Assembly (NCBI GenBank): GCA_002483285.1
Contig: DLHP01000004.1
Coordinates: forward strand, 124,001-188,000
Reading direction: 5' to 3'
DNA length: 64,000 nucleotides
Origin: Flavobacterium sp. UBA7665
Lineage (GTDB): Bacteria > Bacteroidota > Bacteroidia > Flavobacteriales > Flavobacteriaceae
Made by a program: the position numbers and the translations under genes. A model generated the notes under the pieces. It saw only the letters and a list, made by a program, of their open reading frames with translations, was not told the DNA's origin and did not search any database. This document shows positions 49,422-57,563 of this stretch, piece by piece; the first letter of the stretch is position 1; each line of letters starts with the position of its first letter.

Positions 49422-51740
49422 TTATTTTTTGACCAGTTTTTGAATTTGGCTGCCGTTTGCGGTTTTTACTTTTACAAAATAAATCCCGTTGGCATAAGCC
49501 GAAATGTCTATCGTAGCATTGGTCTCACCCAATAAATGAGTGGCGACAATCCTGCCTTGTATATCATACAAAGCAACCGATTCTATCATTGAACTCGCCT
49601 TAACATTAAAGACACCACTTGTAGGGTTGGGCGATACGGCCACCGATTGATCGATTGCAAACTGGTCCTTAGCCAATAACTGGAAAGTCGTATTGGCCAA
49701 TCCGGTATCAACGGGCAGGTTGTAGTCAAAATAAATATCTGCCCTTCTCGAAACCACCGAGCCCACAGTAAGCCCTGCGTTGGTCTTCAACTTCAAAAGG
49801 ATGTGCCCATGTCCGCCGATATTGAGGTAAATCTGTTTGAAGACAAACTCCACTACATTCCCAGAAATTTTGACGTCGGCTGCATGCGAGGCGTTGATCA
49901 TTTGTAGCGAACCCAGGTTGAATTGCGCCGGATCGACCACCATTTTCACCACGATATTCTCGGCAAAGTCAGTACCGGTATTCTCAAAATTGATCGCGTA
50001 ATGAAGGTAGTTCCCAATTGAACTTACCGGCGCGACATTGCCTTCAAGACACGTAATGTCGTTTGGATCGTATGAACCCACAACCGTCTGGCTGTAAGGG
50101 AAACTGTTGTCTGCCCAATTCTCATCCACGGTTACGTCAATGAATGACGTAAATGCCAATACATCTCCCACGTTCACTGCAGGTGTATCGGTTGGTGCAT
50201 TGACGTTTAGGGTTACTAAAATGCTGCCATTTTCAAACGGACGCAGGTTGAAAATCGTGAATCCCAAAGCGCCCGGACCGGATCCGGTTGGCGTGGCTGT
50301 GGCCGATACGAAATCCATACGGGTTTCATCATAACCAAAATTGACGAATACGGTTTCTGTCTTGTTGCCGTTGTTTTTGTACGACAACTGATAGACCGCA
50401 TCAAAACCGGGACGCGCAGGAGTGAATGGCGAAATGGTCATTTCTACGTCAGAGTGCACGCCGTTGGCCGTGATGCAAAAATTCTGCGTAGCAATGTTAT
50501 TGTTGTTGTTGGCAAACGGAATCGTAGCCGACGCCGGCGAAAAATTAAAAAACGTAGGGTGTTCTAACGATGGCGTCACCGTGAAATTACCCGTTTGCGT
50601 ATAAAAGGTGTAATTGCCGGTATTGTTCGAGAACGACGCACCGGTATTGGTTCCGTCTGAAATATTGAACCTGATGTTGTTGGGCGTCTGGTCGCCGGCA
50701 TCACAACCATTGGTATTGCCGTCGAATCGGGTAAGGCCTATAATGGTGTTGTAATTGCCGCCCGGAGTAAAGGAGCAATACGAACTGCAGGCAACGTTGC
50801 CCATATTGTCGCCATCAAGGTACGCACGCACGGCGTCCACTTGCGAATCGTCTACACAAACAAAATCCAGGTTCGGATTATTGCCCAAAACAAACGACTC
50901 ATTTGCACCGTTTTTGGCATAAATGGTTTGCAGTAACGGATGATTGGCACACCAAAACGAACTCAGTGCTGACAGGCTTGACACATCAATGGTTGTAATC
51001 GGACCGCCAAGTACATTAAGGTTAGATAAATTCGGGTTGTTGCCAAAAGTAATCGACGTCATCTGGTTGTTGTCCTGCAAACTGATCGTCTGGCAAGGCA
51101 GGTTGCTAAAATCCAAAGCGGTTAGAAGCGAGTTCCAGATGTTTAGGTTGTTCAACGCCGTACAACCGGTAAAATCAATGAAAGACAAAGTACTCGAAGT
51201 GATATTGAAAGTAGTAATACTCGAACATCCGCGGATATTAAAATAACTAAGATTACCAGTGCCCAACGGATTGATGTAGGTCAAAGCGCTACAGCCCGAC
51301 AAATCCAAATAAGTTAGGGTATTGCCCGCAAAATCAAAATCGGTCAACTGGGTAAATCCTCCCGATAAATCGACAGCAGTAATCTGGTTATTCATCGCAT
51401 ACAACTGTTGCAGCGATACCATACTCTGGAGCGGCGCCAACGTGGTGATTTGGTTGTCGGCGCAGGAAAACTGCTTCAGGTTGGCAAAAAATTCCATTCC
51501 TGAAAGATCAGTAATATTGGCGTTTTCTACAATGATGGTTCCTATCTGTAAGGCTTCGCTTATTTCAATTTCCCCACTGAAATCAAGGTCTGGGCTCGTT
51601 AGAAAATTGTCATTCAAGTCCATTACAAAGGGCGAATTCAACAGCGCCGTTTTCAAATTCGGGTCGGGAAAGTTAATGACCTGTGCCTGCGAAACCGCCG
51701 CACAAAGGAACAACAAAAGGGTTAGTAATTTTTTCATCAT
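49422..51740 (-). CDS. T9SS-secreted leucine-rich-repeat protein 1
   Basis: This 772-residue protein has a signal peptide (cleavage near AVSQAQ), irregular LRRs at about residues 75-290 (LSGMEFFANLKQFSCADNQI, TYLDLSGCSALTYI), an SdrD-like segment with RFDGNTNGCDAGD, and a region ending in VGSYDPNDITCLEG and LHYAINFENTGTDFAENI typical of DUF7619-like domains. A type A T9SS sorting domain covers the last 75 residues (AYANGIYFVKVKTANGS, ending QKLVKK). It is likely exported across the outer membrane and anchored or released. It follows the LytTR regulator gene by 33 bases, probably as the third gene of that operon. Two ATGs (51740, 51737) are possible. Confidence 0.9.
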   Translation of the reverse strand: MMKKLLTLLLFLCAAVSQAQVINFPDPNLKTALLNSPFVMDLNDNFLTSPDLDFSGEIEISEALQIGTIIVENANITDLSGMEFFANLKQFSCADNQITTLAPLQSMVSLQQLYAMNNQITAVDLSGGFTQLTDFDFAGNTLTYLDLSGCSALTYINPLGTGNLSYFNIRGCSSITTFNITSSTLSFIDFTGCTALNNLNIWNSLLTALDFSNLPCQTISLQDNNQMTSITFGNNPNLSNLNVLGGPITTIDVSSLSALSSFWCANHPLLQTIYAKNGANESFVLGNNPNLDFVCVDDSQVDAVRAYLDGDNMGNVACSSYCSFTPGGNYNTIIGLTRFDGNTNGCDAGDQTPNNIRFNISDGTNTGASFSNNTGNYTFYTQTGNFTVTPSLEHPTFFNFSPASATIPFANNNNNIATQNFCITANGVHSDVEMTISPFTPARPGFDAVYQLSYKNNGNKTETVFVNFGYDETRMDFVSATATPTGSGPGALGFTIFNLRPFENGSILVTLNVNAPTDTPAVNVGDVLAFTSFIDVTVDENWADNSFPYSQTVVGSYDPNDITCLEGNVAPVSSIGNYLHYAINFENTGTDFAENIVVKMVVDPAQFNLGSLQMINASHAADVKISGNVVEFVFKQIYLNIGGHGHILLKLKTNAGLTVGSVVSRRADIYFDYNLPVDTGLANTTFQLLAKDQFAIDQSVAVSPNPTSGVFNVKASSMIESVALYDIQGRIVATHLLGETNATIDISAYANGIYFVKVKTANGSQIQKLVKK

Positions 51741-51773
51741 AATTGGGTATAAAGGTTAGTATTTTGTTTTGAG

Positions 51774-52535
51774 TTAAAATGCTTTAATGAGTTCCTGTAA
51801 ACGTTCTTTTTTGCGTTGCGAAATCGGCAGGTTCGCGTTGTCGGCCATAACCACATAACCACCGTCTTTTTTAATGTACGACTTGAGATACGCTAGGTTG
51901 ATCAAATGCGATTGGTGGATGCGCTCAAACCCATACTCACCCAGCAAATCCTCATACTCCTTGAGCGTGCGCGAAATAATGACCGGCTTGTTGTTCTTGA
52001 TATAAAACGTCGTGTAATTGTCCTCGCCTTCGCAGCGGATGATATCGCTCACTTCAAAAACATGGATGCCGTCGGCGGTAGAAAGCGCAATCCTTTTGTA
52101 ATTGTCTACCTTCTTGCGGATGTTCTCAATGAGCAGGTCGATGTGCGCGTAGCTCTCATTCTTTTCTAAAACTTCCTTGATCTTTGCGATGACTTTTTGC
52201 AGCTCATCGGGATCCACGGGTTTGAGCAGGAAATCGAGCGCGCTAAACCGGAACGCCTTGATGGCATATTCCTCATGTGCCGTAATGAACACAATGTGCG
52301 ACGTGGTTTTTCCGTTGCGTTTGGCCAGCTGTTCGAGGATGTCGAAACCTGTCCCGTCATGAAGCAGGATATCAAGGAACACCACTTGGGGACGCAATTT
52401 TTCGATGATGGCTGTGCCGGTCTCTACATCTTCGGCCTCGCCTATTATTTTAATTTCGGGCGCATACAGCGCGAGCAACCCTTTCATGCCGTCCCTGAGG
52501 TTTTCGTCGTCGTCGATCAATACTGCTGTAATCAT
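51774..52535 (-). CDS. LytTR-family response regulator
   Basis: This 253-residue protein has a receiver domain (TAVLIDDDENLRDGMKGLL with the acidic pocket, phospho-Asp in VVFLDILLHDGTGFDIL, and LLKPVDPDEL with the conserved Lys) and a C-terminal LytTR DNA-binding domain (SDIIRCEGEDNYTTFYI, YGFERIHQSHLINLAYL). It overlaps the histidine kinase gene by four bases, so the two form a cognate pair. The co-transcribed LRR protein gene is one candidate target. Confidence 0.94.
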   Translation of the reverse strand: MITAVLIDDDENLRDGMKGLLALYAPEIKIIGEAEDVETGTAIIEKLRPQVVFLDILLHDGTGFDILEQLAKRNGKTTSHIVFITAHEEYAIKAFRFSALDFLLKPVDPDELQKVIAKIKEVLEKNESYAHIDLLIENIRKKVDNYKRIALSTADGIHVFEVSDIIRCEGEDNYTTFYIKNNKPVIISRTLKEYEDLLGEYGFERIHQSHLINLAYLKSYIKKDGGYVVMADNANLPISQRKKERLQELIKAF

Positions 52536-54508
52536 ATTTTGTTGTTTTTTAATGCATATTGTACGGGCAAAAGCAAAGTAACCTTAGTGCCGGTCGTTTC
52601 ATTTTCTATCCGTATTTCCTCAATTTTAACATTGGCTTTTTTTGCGGTCGAGGCCGAAATCATCTCAAGCCGTTTCCTGGTAATGTCAAGCGCCATCGAC
52701 TGGTGTACCGAAACCGAATTTTCCTTGATCGTGCGCGAAGTCTCATAACCGATGCCGTTGTCTGCAATCACACACACCAATTGGTCGCCCTCAAGTTTGA
52801 ATTGGATGGTAATCGTGCCCATTTCCTTACTCGGGATGACACCGTGGATGATGGCATTCTCCACAAAAGGCTGCAAAAGCAACGGCGGCAAGGCCAAATC
52901 GTCTTCAATCGCCTTGTCTTTGATGATCTCAAAATTGAATTTGTGGTTGAAACGCAGCTGTTCGAGTTCGAGGTAATTCTGCAAGCTTTGGATTTCCTTG
53001 TCGATTGGGATCAGCGAAAGCTTAGAGTATTCGAGCGTAAGTCGCATGAGTTTCGAGAATTTCGCGAGGTACTTGATCGCCGAATCAGTCCCGTTCTTCA
53101 CTATAAAACTAGAAATAGACCCCAAACAATTGAAAACAAAATGCGGATTCATCTGTAAATGCAGCGCTTTCTGCTCGTATTCGGCCAATTCCTTTTGCAA
53201 GGTCAGCGTCTTTTTGAGCTGCAGTCGGCTGTAAAACAGGAAGCCCAAACCCGCCAGTAGCAACAGCACCAATCCTGTGAAAATCAATTTGAGTCGTTCT
53301 TGTTTGGTTTGTTCGCTGAGCAGCAGTTCTTTCTGCTCCATTTCCTTTTTCTGCAGGAGCTCGCGTTTCTCGAACTCAAAATTCATCTCGAGTTCTACGC
53401 CTTTGCGGATGTTCTCTGCGTTGTTGAGGCTGTCTTTTGCGATACTGTACAAACGGTGGTGCTCTAGCGCGAGTACCTTATTTTGCTGACGGTCGTAAAT
53501 GGCGCTGAGCAATTTCTCGGCTTCAACGGTTTGTTCGAGGATTTGCAGTTCCTTGGCCAACTTCAGCACCATTTGCGCCGAAGACAGCGCGCTCGCCGTA
53601 TCGCCTTGCTCGAGGTACAATTGCCCGAGGTACAAATACGTGTCGGCAATCCCGAATTTGTCGCCGATACTGTTAAACGCCGCCACCGCCGCATTCCAGC
53701 TTTCAATCGCTTTGACCGGATGACGCTCGGCTTTGTAGAGCAACCCCATATTGTTGTACCACTCACCCAACGCGCGTGCATCGGCCGTTTTATCGATTGC
53801 GATTTTCGCCTTGGCGTAGTAATCGGCGGCATTGACAAGGTTGTTTTGCTTGAGGTAACTGTTGGCGATGTTGGTAAGCGTTATCCCGATTTCGGGATCG
53901 TTGACCTTCGCTTGTATTTTTTGCGCTTTGAGGAAATAGTCGAGTGCCTTGAAATCTTCTGAGCGCGATTTGTACACCACACCGATATTGTTGTACACCT
54001 GCGCACATTTCTTAAGGTCGCCGACTGCTTCATAAATCTTAACCGATTTGAGATGGTATTGCAGTGCTTTAGCATAATTGCTCTGTTCGGCAAATACAAT
54101 CCCAATGCTGCCGTAGGCTTTGGCCAAACCTTTATTGATGCGCTGTTTGTTTTTGGCATCCGCTTGCAACTCGTTTTCAAAAACACTTTGCGCCGCGGCA
54201 AAATGTTGTAAAGCCTTCCGGTAATCGCCCTGGATGATGGCAGCGTTTCCGAGGTTGAGCTTCGCCTCGCCTTCTGCTATGCGGTATTGGATTTTCTGCG
54301 ATAGCTGTAACGCCTGCAGCGCATAGTCCTGCATTTTTATCGGGTCGACCGTTTTGTAGGCATTGGCCATGGCGTTGAGCGCCTGCGCTTTGTCGATGTC
54401 ATTTTTGGCCGTTTGCAAAATCCCACCGAGGCTGTCAATCGCCTGTTGCTGCGAATAGGTCGCTGTAGCGACAAATAGGAACAGGCAAGATAATAGGATG
54501 GTTTTCAT
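52532..54508 (-). CDS. TPR-containing LytS-like sensor histidine kinase
   Basis: This 658-residue protein begins with a signal-like helix (KTILLSCLFLFVATATYSQQ), then periplasmic TPR repeats over about residues 30-350 (for example AKALQYHLKSVKIYEAVGDL and DYFLKAQKIQAKVNDPEIGI), a membrane helix near residue 400 (LIFTGLVLLLLAGLGFLFY), and a His_kinase domain with phospho-acceptor MNPHFVFNCLGSI. The ATPase domain has FVENAIIHGVIPSKEMG (N box) and ADNGIGYETS (G box). ATG 54508 is chosen over 54565 because the promoter -7 box lies between. Confidence 0.93.
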   Translation of the reverse strand: MKTILLSCLFLFVATATYSQQQAIDSLGGILQTAKNDIDKAQALNAMANAYKTVDPIKMQDYALQALQLSQKIQYRIAEGEAKLNLGNAAIIQGDYRKALQHFAAAQSVFENELQADAKNKQRINKGLAKAYGSIGIVFAEQSNYAKALQYHLKSVKIYEAVGDLKKCAQVYNNIGVVYKSRSEDFKALDYFLKAQKIQAKVNDPEIGITLTNIANSYLKQNNLVNAADYYAKAKIAIDKTADARALGEWYNNMGLLYKAERHPVKAIESWNAAVAAFNSIGDKFGIADTYLYLGQLYLEQGDTASALSSAQMVLKLAKELQILEQTVEAEKLLSAIYDRQQNKVLALEHHRLYSIAKDSLNNAENIRKGVELEMNFEFEKRELLQKKEMEQKELLLSEQTKQERLKLIFTGLVLLLLAGLGFLFYSRLQLKKTLTLQKELAEYEQKALHLQMNPHFVFNCLGSISSFIVKNGTDSAIKYLAKFSKLMRLTLEYSKLSLIPIDKEIQSLQNYLELEQLRFNHKFNFEIIKDKAIEDDLALPPLLLQPFVENAIIHGVIPSKEMGTITIQFKLEGDQLVCVIADNGIGYETSRTIKENSVSVHQSMALDITRKRLEMISASTAKKANVKIEEIRIENETTGTKVTLLLPVQYALKNNKI

Positions 54509-54528
54509 GGGTTGCTTATTGATACAAA

Positions 54529-54536
54529 CAAATGTA
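54529..54536 (-). promoter_or_regulatory. -7 box for the kinase-regulator-LRR operon
   Basis: TACATTTG on the minus strand fits TAnnTTTG, 20 bases before the kinase ATG. A TTG inside TTTTTGGG lies 15 bases upstream of it, somewhat closer than typical. Confidence 0.45.
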
Positions 54537-54632
54537 ACATTTCTGTATTCCCAAAAATATCCCAATGAGGAAATGTGGCTTTTGACCGAGAAAATGAAAA
54601 GGTTTACACTTTGGCTTTTATTTCAAATGTAA

Positions 54633-54666
54633 AAAGCCCGACGAATCAATTGACTCATCGGGCTTT
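54633..54666 (-). terminator. Intrinsic terminator after LRR protein gene 2
   Basis: Inverted repeat AAAGCCCGA/TCGGGCTTT (54633-54641, 54658-54666) followed by T residues on the minus strand, 17 bases after the LRR gene stop. Confidence 0.85.
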
Positions 54667-54683
54667 CACAACATTAAAATGGG

Positions 54684-57368
54684 TTATTTTCGGATGAGCT
54701 TTTCAACCCTGCTTCCTTTATCGGTTGTAACCTTAAGGAAATAAATGCCTTTCGGATAGTGCGCAATGTCTAAGGCTGTTTGTGTGGCGTTGGTTAATTT
54801 CGTGCTGAGATTTCTTCCCTGTACATCAAATAATGTAATCGATTGAATTTTTGAGTTGGCTTTCACCTTCACAAGATCGCTCGCGGGATTCGGCGCAACC
54901 GAAACCGAATCATCCAACTTAAAATCTTCACGTCCCAGAACCAAAAACACCGTTACGGCCGGATCGGTTACCACCGGAAAGTTATAGTCGAAATAAATGT
55001 CGGCTTGGTTGGATACCGAGCTATCGGCAACGAGCGCGTTTTTCGTTTTTACCTTGAAAGTAACATTGCCATGTTCGCCTGCCTCGAGGTTGATATTTTC
55101 AAAAATAAATTCCACCTTATTGCCGGTGATTCTTGTCGCCATTGGGTGTGAAGCACGCAAAATCTGGAAGGACCCGATCTCAAATTGTGCAACGTCGATG
55201 ATATCCCTAACGACTATGTTTTGGGCTGCGGCGGTTCCGGTGTTTTCAAAGTTAATAGTATAGTGCAGGTAGTCCCCAATTTTGTTCGGGTTGACCTGCG
55301 CGCCTTCGAGGCAGATTTTGTTGTTCGGGTCAAAAGATCCCACGACGGTCTGGTGCAAGTCAAAGACATTGTCGGTGGGTGTTTCGTCCCCAGCCACCGG
55401 ATTTATGGCTGCCGAGAAATCTAAAACGTCGCCGATATTAACCGCGGGCGTATCGGCGGGTGCATTTAAATTGAACGCCACATTGATTTGCCTACTTTCA
55501 AACGGTGACAGGTTTGCATAATCGAATGACAATTGGCCCGCAGACTGGCTCGCAATTGGGGCCGAAACTGAAACGAAATCAAGCAGCTGCTCATTGTAAT
55601 TGAAATCGATGCTCCCAGACAAGATTTGGTTGCCCTTGTTTTTATAAACCAACGCATAACCGGAATCAAATCCAGGTCTTGCCAGCGACGTTGGGACAAT
55701 AACCAGTTCCAGGTCCGGGTGTACGCCATTGGTCGCCAGGCAGAGGTTGACCGTTTGGGTATTGTTGTTGGTATCGGGAAAATTAACGGTTGCTGTGGTC
55801 GATTGAAAATAAGAAGCGTTTTCAATATCGAGCGAAAGATTAAAATTTCCCTGACCGGTATGAAAGGAATAATTTCCGTTTGGATCGGTAAAAGCCGTGC
55901 CCGAGTTGGTTCCGTCGTCTAACTTAACCTTGATGTACTGCCACGGCAGATCGGCGGCGTCACAACCGTCATTTTGGGCATCAAAAAGCGCGGTCCCCGA
56001 AATGGTATTGTAGACTCCGGTAGGCTCAAACGAACAATACGAATTGACCTCGACGTTGGTAATCCCCGACAAGGCAAGATTCTCGAGCAATAGCGGGATC
56101 CAGGAGTAGCGATCTTCGTAGCAGATATAGCGAAGGTTGGGGCAATTGGTTACACTGATCCCAGCAAAGGTTCCGATTTTAGCATTCACGTTGACCAGGT
56201 TTGGGTTGTCGTTCATTTCATACATGACAGTCCAAAGGTTTCCGACGGGATTAAAACTGCTGAAATCCAAAGCCGAGACCAGATTGTTGGAACAGTTGAG
56301 ATAGTGCAGGCGTGTATTGGCGTGAAAATCCAACACCGAAATTGGGTTGTCGTTGGTCCACAATCCTCCGAGTTGCGGCAAAAGCGAAACGTCGAGCGCG
56401 GCAATTTGGTTTGCACCGCAATTCAATAATTCGAGCAAAGGCAAATTAGAAAGTTCAATTGCGGTAAGCGCATTGTTTTGGCATTCTAAAGTCTTTAACT
56501 GCGGCAGTCCAGTCAAATCGATCGTAGCAAGCTGGTTATGGGAGCAATACACATCGGTAAGATGGCTGAGATTGGTAATATTGAGCGAAGTCAAAATATT
56601 GTGATCGGTTTTGAGGTATTGCATATTCGGGTGCATGCTCAGGTCGAGTGCCGCCAATTGGTTATCCGCGCAAATCAGTTGCACCAAATTACCCAACCCC
56701 GAAACGTCGAGCGTCGTGAGTTGGTTGTTTTGGCATTCCAACTCCGCAAAGGCGGGCAGGTTAACGAGATTGATTGTCGTTAGCTGATTGTGGTCGCAAA
56801 AAATTGCAATAAGATGGTCTAAGTTAGATACGGTTAATTGCGTCAGAAGGTTGTTTTGGCAATTAAAGGTTTCGAGCATCGTCTGGGTACTTACATCGAT
56901 ATCGGTAAGGAGATTGTAACTGCAAGCCAGCAACGTAAGATTTGAGAGACCGGTGACGTTTATCGCCGTCAGTTGGTTTTGCATGCAGTTAAGCATTTCT
57001 AATTCGGTCAGGCCGCTTACATTCAACGAAGTGAGCTGATTGTCGGAACAGTCCAGGAATTTCAAATGCGTAAGTGCCGACACATCGAGTGAAGTGAGCA
57101 GGTTGCTATAACAGACCAGTATCGTCAGGTTGGTAAAGTACTGGATTCCTTCGAGGCTACTTACCGTATGGATATCCGAAACATTGGAGTTAAGCAAAAT
57201 ATAATCTGTAGCCTGCGCTTCAGAAAGCTGTATCTGTCCGTCATGGTTCGTATCTATATTTTGTTGCGGATTGACTAGGAAACTCTTGAACGTCGGATCG
57301 GGTATATTAATGATTTGAGCCTCTAAAAATCCGCTGGCCAAAAGCAACAACAAGTAAATTTTTTTCAT
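54684..57368 (-). CDS. T9SS-secreted leucine-rich-repeat protein 2
   Basis: This 894-residue protein has a signal peptide (cleavage near GFLEAQ) and about fifteen LRR units of roughly 21 residues between residues 70 and 410. Their theme is LTxLDVSxLxxLxxLxCxxNQ, for example LTSLDVSALTHLKFLDCSDN. After that come an SdrD-like LFDAQNDGCDAAD region, a DUF7619-like region (VGSFDPNNKICLEG, YLHYTINFENTGTAAAQNI) and a T9SS sorting domain (HYPKGIYFLKVTTDKGS, ending EKLIRK). It is very similar in layout to the downstream-numbered copy at 57564-60173, from a tandem duplication. Likely surface protein; ligand unknown. Confidence 0.92.
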   Translation of the reverse strand: MKKIYLLLLLASGFLEAQIINIPDPTFKSFLVNPQQNIDTNHDGQIQLSEAQATDYILLNSNVSDIHTVSSLEGIQYFTNLTILVCYSNLLTSLDVSALTHLKFLDCSDNQLTSLNVSGLTELEMLNCMQNQLTAINVTGLSNLTLLACSYNLLTDIDVSTQTMLETFNCQNNLLTQLTVSNLDHLIAIFCDHNQLTTINLVNLPAFAELECQNNQLTTLDVSGLGNLVQLICADNQLAALDLSMHPNMQYLKTDHNILTSLNITNLSHLTDVYCSHNQLATIDLTGLPQLKTLECQNNALTAIELSNLPLLELLNCGANQIAALDVSLLPQLGGLWTNDNPISVLDFHANTRLHYLNCSNNLVSALDFSSFNPVGNLWTVMYEMNDNPNLVNVNAKIGTFAGISVTNCPNLRYICYEDRYSWIPLLLENLALSGITNVEVNSYCSFEPTGVYNTISGTALFDAQNDGCDAADLPWQYIKVKLDDGTNSGTAFTDPNGNYSFHTGQGNFNLSLDIENASYFQSTTATVNFPDTNNNTQTVNLCLATNGVHPDLELVIVPTSLARPGFDSGYALVYKNKGNQILSGSIDFNYNEQLLDFVSVSAPIASQSAGQLSFDYANLSPFESRQINVAFNLNAPADTPAVNIGDVLDFSAAINPVAGDETPTDNVFDLHQTVVGSFDPNNKICLEGAQVNPNKIGDYLHYTINFENTGTAAAQNIVVRDIIDVAQFEIGSFQILRASHPMATRITGNKVEFIFENINLEAGEHGNVTFKVKTKNALVADSSVSNQADIYFDYNFPVVTDPAVTVFLVLGREDFKLDDSVSVAPNPASDLVKVKANSKIQSITLFDVQGRNLSTKLTNATQTALDIAHYPKGIYFLKVTTDKGSRVEKLIRK

Positions 57369-57388
57369 GGGAGCGGTTTTAGTCTTAC

Positions 57389-57396
57389 CAAATATA
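57389..57396 (-). promoter_or_regulatory. -7 box upstream of LRR protein gene 2
   Basis: TATATTTG on the minus strand fits TAnnTTTG and is conserved with the same surroundings upstream of LRR gene 3 (60230-60237). Confidence 0.45.
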
Positions 57397-57452
57397 GTTT
57401 TTAATCTATCGCCTTTGACGCGAATGATAACATTAGAACAATCCTAAACACA

Positions 57453-57481
57453 AAAACCCGATGTACAAGCCATCGGGTTTT
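57453..57481 (-). terminator. Intrinsic terminator copy downstream of LRR gene 3 / enolase remnant
   Basis: Inverted repeat AAAACCCGATG/CATCGGGTTTT (57453-57463, 57471-57481) with a seven-base loop. It is a near-identical copy of the terminator after enolase (60296-60322), carried by the duplication. Confidence 0.88.
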
Positions 57482-57502
57482 CAATAGCAAATGCTTTTGG
57501 TA

Positions 57503-57550
57503 TTATTTCACCTTAAACACTTTCCATCCAAGGAAATAAGTCTGCCCTCC
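57503..57550 (-). pseudogene. Enolase C-terminal remnant left by tandem duplication
   Basis: On the minus strand 57550-57503 reads GGQTYFLGWKVFKVK then stop. Intact enolase ends GDTAYFPGFKAFKVK then stop. The sequence downstream, including the spacer and terminator, also matches that downstream of enolase, and the match continues to the LRR start region. It starts 13 bases after the LRR gene 3 stop. It has no start codon and cannot be a gene. Confidence 0.8.
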
Positions 57551-57563
57551 TCTTTCTCATAGG

